Part shown: positions 6,147 to 10,605 of the stretch, in pieces
Layout of the letters: each line of letters begins with the position of its first letter
Numbering within the stretch: position 1 is the first letter of the stretch
Position numbers and translations under genes: made by a program
Source of the DNA: Quadrisphaera sp.
GTDB lineage: Bacteria; Actinomycetota; Actinomycetes; Actinomycetales; Quadrisphaeraceae
DNA: 10,605 nucleotides
NCBI GenBank assembly: GCA_029258695.1
Contig: JARIBR010000307.1
Location: 1-10,605, forward strand
Reading direction: 5' to 3'
The notes under the pieces: generated by a model
Told to the model about the DNA's origin: nothing
Databases searched by the model: none
Seen by the model: the letters and a program-made list of their open reading frames with translations, nothing else

Positions 6147-7081
6147 GAGCGTGCTCGGGGGCTCGCCGCGACGATCGGCGCGGTGGTGCGCGGCAGCGCC
6201 CCGGTGGGTGGTCCGGTGTGCGACCCGGTGTGCGACCCGGTGTGCGCAGCCACCGTCAGCGCCTCGGCCTGCACGGCGACCTCCGTAGCGCCGAGGAACC
6301 GCTGCGCGAGGGGCGAGAACGTCTGCGGGTCGCCGGTCGTGAGAAAGTGGTGGTCGGGACGCGGCGCGTCGTCACCTCGCGCGATGCCGCGCGAGACCAG
6401 CTCTCGGTAGACCACCTGGGCGGTCTCCTCCGCGGAGGACACGAGCGCGACGTCCTCCCCCATGACGTAGGAGATGACCCCCGTCAGCAGCGGGTAGTGG
6501 GTGCACCCGAGGACGAGCGTGTCGACGCCGGCCTCCTTGAGCGGCTCGAGGTAGCCCGCCGCCACGGCCAGCAGCTCGTCGCCGCCGGTGACACCCGCCT
6601 CGACGAACTCCACGAAGCGCGGGCACGGCTGGGTGATCACCTCGACGTCGGGCGCGGCGGTGAACGCGTCGGCGTACGCGCCCGACGTCGCCGTCGCGCT
6701 CGTGCACACCACGCCCACCCGACCGTTGCGCGTCGAGCGCACCGCCCGGCGGACCGCGGGTCGGATCACCTCGACGACCGGGACGTCGTAGCGCTCCCGG
6801 GCGTCTCCGAGCACCGCGGCGGACGCGGAGTTGCAGGCGATGACGAGCATCTTGACGCCCCGCTCGACCAGCTCGTCGAGGCACTCCAGCGCGTAGCGGC
6901 GCACCTGCGCGATGGGACGCGGACCGTAGGGCGCCCGGGCGGTGTCGCCGAGGTAGAGCACCGGTTCGTGGGGCAGCTGGTCGAGGACGGCACGCGCCAC
7001 CGTCAGCCCGCCGAGACCGGAGTCGAAGACCCCGATCGGCGCGTCGACGCCGCGCCCGCCGCCGGGGGCGGCGAGACTCAC
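6143..7081 (-). CDS. murI: Glutamate racemase
   Basis: 312 aa. It converts L- to D-glutamate for peptidoglycan precursor synthesis, without a cofactor. Seen: [13 protein letters not shown] (16-28) with the first acid/base region, [11 protein letters not shown] (43-53), the first catalytic cysteine in IACNSASA (Cys83; most relatives have CNTASA), and the second in [10 protein letters not shown] (Cys193). The frame is open further upstream, but that part would lie inside DUF2017; the GTG at 7081-7079 is chosen because it overlaps the DUF2017 stop in GTGA, as elsewhere in this operon, and leaves only 15 residues before the domain. The last about 35 residues are an unusual tail with His-Thr-Gly-Ser repeats. 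The mec/cysO/cysM/rhomboid genes that precede murI in M. tuberculosis are absent. Confidence 0.96.
   Translation of the reverse strand: MSLAAPGGGRGVDAPIGVFDSGLGGLTVARAVLDQLPHEPVLYLGDTARAPYGPRPIAQVRRYALECLDELVERGVKMLVIACNSASAAVLGDARERYDVPVVEVIRPAVRRAVRSTRNGRVGVVCTSATATSGAYADAFTAAPDVEVITQPCPRFVEFVEAGVTGGDELLAVAAGYLEPLKEAGVDTLVLGCTHYPLLTGVISYVMGEDVALVSSAEETAQVVYRELVSRGIARGDDAPRPDHHFLTTGDPQTFSPLAQRFLGATEVAVQAEALTVAAHTGSHTGSHTGPPTGALPRTTAPIVAASPRARS
6213..6248. repeat. 12-bp tandem repeat, three copies, in the murI 3' end
   Basis: CCGGTGTGCGAC at 6213-6224 and 6225-6236 is perfect; the copy at 6237-6248 differs in the last two bases. In the murI frame it encodes repeated His-Thr-Gly-Ser after the catalytic domain. 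The adjoining 6201-6212 looks like a decayed fourth copy. Confidence 0.85.
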
Positions 7082-7848
7082 CGGTAGCCCCCGCTGGCCA
7101 CCGCGGCGACGAGCGTCTCCTGCAGCCACGTGAGGAAGTCGTAGACCGACGCGAGCCACGCCACCGTCGCCTCCTCCTCCGAGACGACGCCCGGCCGTGA
7201 GGCGATGAGCGCCACGCGTGAGGCGTCCTCGTCGGTGCGCAGCCCCATGCGCTCGGCGACGACGAGCCGCACGTCGTTCAGGGCCGTCAGCCACGCGGTG
7301 GCCTGGGCGTCGTCGAGCACGAGGCTCCCCCCGCGGGGAGCCCCCGAAGGGTTCCTCCCCGCGCTGGAGCGCCGCGTGATCGCCCCGACGAGCGCGAGCG
7401 CCGGGGACGCCGGACCGCGCGCGGCGTCCTCACCGCCGCCCTCCTCGGCGCTGGCCGCGAGCTCGGCGGCCTCGGCCTCGTCGGCGGCGACCAGCGTCGC
7501 CACGGCGGTCGCCAGAGCCTCGAGCTTGCGCGCGCGCAGCCCGGCCTCGGTGTAGCGACGGAACTCCGCCGAGACCTCGTCGTCGTCGCGGCTGGCGTCG
7601 GGCAGCAGCCGCGCGAGGGCAGGGTCCTCGGGGAGGGAGGCCTCCTCGGTGATCCCGAGCATCGCCTCGAGCGGGTCCTGCTCGGCGGGAGGCCCGTCGC
7701 CCCCGCCCGGGAGGCCGTCCGCGGACGACGCGGCGTCGGGGGCGAGCATCGTCGCCACGTCACCCATGAGCGAGCGCAGCACCTCGCGCTCCCCCGCGTC
7801 CAGCCGGGCGGTGATGCCGCGCCGCGAGCGCGAGAACCGGGTGGCCAC
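7078..7848 (-). CDS. DUF2017 family protein
   Basis: 256 aa; a conserved actinobacterial protein of unknown function, almost always next to clpS. Seen: the N-terminal block [34 protein letters not shown] (2-35), the [35 protein letters not shown] block (78-111), and the C-terminal [26 protein letters not shown] (178-203) and [13 protein letters not shown] (235-247). Two Ala/Gly/Glu-rich, low-complexity stretches (about 37-58 and 122-175) make it longer than relatives of roughly 180-200 aa. It has no signal peptide or membrane segment. GTG start at 7848-7846 abuts the clpS stop (TGAGTG); the stop overlaps murI. A link to Clp proteolysis is suggested by context alone. Confidence 0.93.
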   Translation of the reverse strand: MATRFSRSRRGITARLDAGEREVLRSLMGDVATMLAPDAASSADGLPGGGDGPPAEQDPLEAMLGITEEASLPEDPALARLLPDASRDDDEVSAEFRRYTEAGLRARKLEALATAVATLVAADEAEAAELAASAEEGGGEDAARGPASPALALVGAITRRSSAGRNPSGAPRGGSLVLDDAQATAWLTALNDVRLVVAERMGLRTDEDASRVALIASRPGVVSEEEATVAWLASVYDFLTWLQETLVAAVASGGYR

Positions 7849-8151
7849 TCAGTCGTCCTTGCGGAAGGTCGCCCACAGGCCGTAGCCGTGCATCGCCTCG
7901 GTGTCGCGCTCCATCTCCTCGCGCGTGCCCGTGGACACGACGGCTCGACCTTCCTCGTGCACCTGGCGCATGAGCTTCTCGGCCTTCGCGCGGGAGTAGC
8001 CGAAGTGGCTGCGGAAGACGTGCGCGACGTAGCTCATGAGGTTCACGGGGTCGTTCCAGACGAGGGTCACCCATGGCACGTCCGGCGTCGTGAGGGCCTC
8101 GAGGTCCTCCTCGGCCACGGGTGCCGGTGCCTCGACGGGGGCAGCGGCCAT
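7849..8151 (-). CDS. clpS: ClpS, ATP-dependent Clp protease adaptor
   Basis: 100 aa from ATG 8151. It is the N-recognin that delivers proteins with N-end-rule degrons to the ClpC/ClpA unfoldase. Seen: a disordered Ala/Pro/Glu-rich N-terminal arm (1-24), then the folded core from [17 protein letters not shown] (26-42), with the Asn33-Asp34 pair of the degron pocket, and [12 protein letters not shown] (61-72) with the pocket histidine His65, ending [10 protein letters not shown]. It is the first gene of the overlapping DUF2017-murI-MBL operon and is divergent from pncB, as in M. tuberculosis. Start uncertain: GTG 8157 and GTG 8223 are in frame. The last adds 24 residues and sits 8 nt after a TACGAT box, so it could be used on a leaderless mRNA. 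No Shine-Dalgarno supports 8151. Confidence 0.93.
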   Translation of the reverse strand: MAAAPVEAPAPVAEEDLEALTTPDVPWVTLVWNDPVNLMSYVAHVFRSHFGYSRAKAEKLMRQVHEEGRAVVSTGTREEMERDTEAMHGYGLWATFRKDD

Positions 8152-8231
8152 GCTCACGCCCGCCGCGGCGGCGAGCACGGCGCCGCCAGCCGACGCGCCG
8201 CTCACCGCCCGACCATCCCTCACGGACGACG

Positions 8232-8237
8232 ATCGTA
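8232..8237 (-). promoter_or_regulatory. Candidate -10 of the clpS operon promoter
   Basis: TACGAT (minus strand) fits TAnnnT and is followed after 8 nt by the in-frame GTG at 8223, so transcripts would begin near 8223-8225. That gives either a leaderless message read from GTG 8223 or a leader of about 70 nt before ATG 8151. The -35 region is weak. Confidence 0.4.
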
Positions 8238-8261
8238 CGGGTCCGCTGCCGCAGAGCCCTC

Positions 8262-8267
8262 TACGGT
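8262..8267 (+). promoter_or_regulatory. Candidate -10 of a leaderless pncB promoter
   Basis: TACGGT is followed by 7 nt and GTG 8275. It overlaps the other possible start, GTG 8266, and so favours 8275. No Shine-Dalgarno and no clear -35 are seen. Confidence 0.4.
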
Positions 8268-8274
8268 GACCCCC

Positions 8275-9558
8275 GTGGAGACCACCGCGCTGCTGACCGA
8301 CCAGTACGAGCTGACCATGCTGGCCGCGGCGCTGCGCAGCGGCGCGGGGGCCACCCCCAGCGTCTTCGAGGTCTTCGCCCGGCGCCTGCCCGACGGCCGG
8401 CGCTACGGGATCGTCGCCGGTACCGAGCGGGTCCTCCGGGCCGTCGAGGCGTTCACGTTCGACGACGCCGCGATCGAGCACCTGCGCGCGAGCACCGACC
8501 TCGCCGACGACGCCCTCGAGCACCTCGCCGCGTACCGCTTCACCGGCGACGTCGACGGGTACCGCGAGGGGGAGGTCTACCTGCCCGGGTCCCCGGTGCT
8601 CACCGTGCGCGGCTCCTTCGCCGACGCCGTGCTGCTGGAGACCGTCGTCCTGTCCATCCTCAACCACGACACCGCCGTGGCCTCCGCCGCCGCGCGCATG
8701 GCCTCGGCCGCCGGGCACCGCACGCTCGTGGAGATGGGCAGCCGGCGCACCCACGAGCAGGCCGCCGTCGCCGCAGCGCGCGCCGCCTACCTCGGGGGTT
8801 TCTCCGCCACGTCGAACCTCGCGGCCGGACAGCGCTGGGGCGTGCCGACCGCGGGGACGTCGGCTCACTCCTTCACCCTCGCCCACGCCACCGAGGAGGA
8901 GGCCTTCGCGGCCCAGGTCGCCGCGCTCGGCGCCGGGACCACCCTGCTGGTCGACACCTACGACATCTCCCGGGGGATCGAGCGGGCCGTCGCCGCCGCC
9001 GGCCCGGGGCTGGGCGCCGTGCGCATCGACTCCGGGGACCTCTCCGTCTGGGCCCACCAGGCCCGCGCGCAGCTCGACGCCCTGGGCAACACCGCCACCC
9101 GCATCGTCATCTCCGGGGACCTGGACGAGTACGCCCTCGCCGCCCTGGCCACCGCCCCGGTGGACTCCTACGGCGTGGGCACCTCCGTCGTCACCGGGTC
9201 CGGCTTCCCCACGGCCGACTTCGTCTACAAGCTCGTGGAGTCCGGCGGGCGCCCGGTCGCGAAGCGCTCGGACTCCAAGGCCAGCCACGGCGGGGCGAAG
9301 GTCGCGGTCCGCCGCCACCGCCCGAGCGGGACGGCCACCGAGGAGGTCGTCTCCGCAGCGGGCACCCCGGACGCGCGCGACGGTGACCGGTCGCTGCAGG
9401 TGCCCTACCTGCGCGGGGGGCGACGCGTGGGCGAGCCGGTGAGCCTGGAGTCCGTGCGCGAGCACGTGCGCGAGGTCATGGTGACGCTGCCGTGGGAGGG
9501 CCTGGCGCTGTCCAAGGGTGACCCGGCGATCCCGACGACGCAGGTGCCGCCGGGCTGA
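8275..9558 (+). CDS. pncB: Nicotinate phosphoribosyltransferase
   Basis: 427 aa, usual for the actinobacterial enzyme. It joins nicotinate and PRPP to nicotinate mononucleotide (ATP-driven), the entry step of Preiss-Handler NAD salvage in the cytoplasm. Seen: the N-terminal [13 protein letters not shown] (8-20), [13 protein letters not shown] (152-164), [27 protein letters not shown] (174-200) with the conserved histidine His198 that is phosphorylated in the family, the VDTYDISRG loop (227-234), RIDSGDL (250-256) and [12 protein letters not shown] (297-308). Start: GTG 8275 is chosen over the in-frame GTG 8266, which overlaps a -10-like box; coding sequence open further upstream would run into clpS. 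It is divergent from clpS, as Rv1330c is from Rv1331. Its last 83 bp overlap the opposite-strand EAL gene. Confidence 0.96.
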   Translation: METTALLTDQYELTMLAAALRSGAGATPSVFEVFARRLPDGRRYGIVAGTERVLRAVEAFTFDDAAIEHLRASTDLADDALEHLAAYRFTGDVDGYREGEVYLPGSPVLTVRGSFADAVLLETVVLSILNHDTAVASAAARMASAAGHRTLVEMGSRRTHEQAAVAAARAAYLGGFSATSNLAAGQRWGVPTAGTSAHSFTLAHATEEEAFAAQVAALGAGTTLLVDTYDISRGIERAVAAAGPGLGAVRIDSGDLSVWAHQARAQLDALGNTATRIVISGDLDEYALAALATAPVDSYGVGTSVVTGSGFPTADFVYKLVESGGRPVAKRSDSKASHGGAKVAVRRHRPSGTATEEVVSAAGTPDARDGDRSLQVPYLRGGRRVGEPVSLESVREHVREVMVTLPWEGLALSKGDPAIPTTQVPPG

Positions 9559-10605
9559 CGCGCAGCGCGGCGGACCGTTCCGTGGCACCGGCGTCCTCGA
9601 GCCAGCGCAGGAGGTTCTCGACGGGCATGGGCCGCGCCACGAAGTACCCCTGCCCGCGGTCGCACCCCAGGGCGGCCAGCTGCTCGAGCACCTCGGCCGT
9701 CTCGATGCCCTCGGCCACCAGGTGCATGCCCAGCTCGTGCGCCAGGCCGGCGGTGCTGCGCACGATCGACATCGCCCGCGGGTCGCTCACCACGTCGGAG
9801 GTGAAGGCCCGGTCCAGCTTCAGCTCGTCCGCCGGCAGTGAGCGCAGGTAGGCCAGCGAGGCGTACCCCGTGCCGTAGTCGTCGATGGAGACCCCGACCC
9901 CGGCGTCGCGCAGCACCTGGAGCACCGCGCTGCCGCGCTCGGCGTCCTGCATCAGCGCGTCCTCCGTCAGCTCCACCGTCAGCGCCGTCGCCGGCAGCGC
10001 GTGACGCTCCAGGGCCGCGAGCACCGCGGACGGGAGGTCGACGTCGATGACGTCCGCCGCCGAGAGGTTGACCGAGACCGGCACGGCGCACCCCCGGCCC
10101 CACCACCGGGCGGCGGCGGCGAGGGAGACGTCGAGCACCCGCTCGGCCAGCCGCCGCTGGAGACCAGCCCGCTCCACGTGGTCGAGGAACGCGCCCGGCG
10201 CCAGCAGGCCCCGCGTCGGGTGCTCCCAGCGCACCAGCGCCTCCACCCCGACCACGCCGCCCCAGCGCCCCCCACCAGCACCAGCACCAGCACCAGCCAG
10301 CAGCACCTGCGGCTGCAGGTGCACCACCAGCTCGCCGCGGGTGAACGCCTCGCGCAGCTCCTCGGTGGTGCGCAGACGCTCGCTGGTCGCGGAGCCCTGC
10401 GCACCGCTGAACGCGACGAACGGCACGTGGTGGTGCTTCGCCTCGTACATCGCCACGTCCGCGCACCTCAGCAGCTCGCTGAGGGTGCTCGCGGGGTCCG
10501 GCGCGCTGGCCACCCCGATGCTCGCGCCGACGTGCAGGCGCACGTGCTCGACGAGGAAGGGCTCCTCGAGCGCCGCCGTCAGCGCCTGCGCCAGCTCGAG
10601 GCCCC
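9476..10605 (-). CDS. GGDEF-EAL protein, c-di-GMP phosphodiesterase (5' part beyond right edge)
   Basis: The frame is open to the right edge, so the gene begins outside. Visible first is the end of a GGDEF domain ([13 protein letters not shown] near 10500-10537, then [12 protein letters not shown]). A complete EAL domain follows with all usual catalytic and metal residues: GVEALVRW (EAL at 10243-10235), [39 protein letters not shown] and [10 protein letters not shown]. So hydrolysis of c-di-GMP to pGpG is likely; whether the GGDEF half is active cannot be judged because its active site lies off-window. Between the first strand and the EAL motif is an added Gly-Ala-rich loop encoded by a 6-bp repeat. 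A Pro/Ser/Ala-rich tail of about 37 residues after the domain overlaps pncB antisense. N-terminal sensor domains, if any, are not visible. Confidence 0.95.
   Translation of the reverse strand, partial: GLELAQALTAALEEPFLVEHVRLHVGASIGVASAPDPASTLSELLRCADVAMYEAKHHHVPFVAFSGAQGSATSERLRTTEELREAFTRGELVVHLQPQVLLAGAGAGAGGGRWGGVVGVEALVRWEHPTRGLLAPGAFLDHVERAGLQRRLAERVLDVSLAAAARWWGRGCAVPVSVNLSAADVIDVDLPSAVLAALERHALPATALTVELTEDALMQDAERGSAVLQVLRDAGVGVSIDDYGTGYASLAYLRSLPADELKLDRAFTSDVVSDPRAMSIVRSTAGLAHELGMHLVAEGIETAEVLEQLAALGCDRGQGYFVARPMPVENLLRWLEDAGATERSAALRVSPAAPASSGSPGHPWTAPGPPTAASP
10274..10297. repeat. 6-bp tandem repeat, four copies, inside the EAL gene
   Basis: ACCAGC is repeated four times perfectly, followed by partial copies. 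On the minus strand it encodes alternating Gly and Ala in the loop before the EAL motif. The period keeps the frame, so copy-number change would alter loop length without a frameshift. Confidence 0.85.

Noticed and set aside
7082..7294. 71-codon N-terminal extension of murI
   Set aside because: It lies within DUF2017 in another frame and is Arg/Gly-rich; the GTGA start at 7081 is sufficient.
7888..8265. Upstream continuation of the pncB frame to a 556-aa product
   Set aside because: It would overlap clpS antisense; the conserved PncB N-terminus starts just after GTG 8275.
8152..9588. Upstream continuation of the clpS frame to a 579-aa product
   Set aside because: The extra part is antisense to pncB and low-complexity; ClpS proteins are about 100 aa.
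9405..10466. 353-codon minus-strand frame
   Set aside because: It is an out-of-frame shadow of the EAL gene; the overlapping frame holds every EAL motif.

Overview
The window is very GC-rich chromosomal DNA with the codon bias, GTG starts and gene order of a high-GC actinomycete. The backbone, pncB divergent from clpS - DUF2017 - murI - MBL-fold phosphodiesterase and then rph - rdgB, is the order known from Mycobacterium tuberculosis (Rv1330c, Rv1331, Rv1332, Rv1338, Rv1339, Rv1340, Rv1341) and other Actinobacteria. The mec/cysO/cysM/rhomboid genes that lie between DUF2017 and murI in M. tuberculosis are absent. A genus cannot be assigned safely; the c-di-GMP turnover protein and the extreme GC content would suit a Kineosporiales- or Cellulomonas-like organism.

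Layout, left to right. 1-119 (-): start of an unidentified protein with Gly-Gln-Gly-Ala-Ala repeats, abutting rdgB. 120-758 (-): rdgB. 755-1522 (-): rph. 1523-1595: divergent control region with a palindromic TetR-type operator. 1596-4133 (+): a translationally coupled tetR - ABC ATPase - ABC-2 permease operon. 4211-5221 (-): hormone-sensitive-lipase-type esterase. 5222-5324: its promoter and a 5 x 16-bp tandem repeat. 5325-8151 (-): tightly packed clpS - DUF2017 - murI - MBL operon. 8152-8274: divergent promoter region. 8275-9558 (+): pncB. 9476-10605 (-): a GGDEF/EAL protein cut by the right edge, whose 3' end overlaps pncB tail to tail.

The core genes serve housekeeping: nucleotide-pool sanitation (RdgB), tRNA 3' trimming (Rph), D-glutamate for peptidoglycan (MurI), proteolysis adaptor (ClpS), NAD salvage (PncB) and probable cyclic-nucleotide hydrolysis (MBL protein). 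The accessory part is the roughly 3.7-kb tetR/ABC/esterase block between the MBL gene and rph, which are neighbours in M. tuberculosis. It looks like a self-regulated efflux unit plus an esterase. No transposase, integrase or terminal repeats accompany it.

Two window-wide patterns stand out. Several genes show a -10-like hexamer TAnnnT 6-8 nt before an ATG/GTG and no Shine-Dalgarno, which suggests leaderless mRNAs. Also, six different short tandem arrays (6-16 bp) occur in 10.6 kb, two of them containing a stop codon. I see no CRISPR array, no RNA gene and no clearly novel defence or biosynthetic system. Every stretch longer than 300 bases is covered by a gene.
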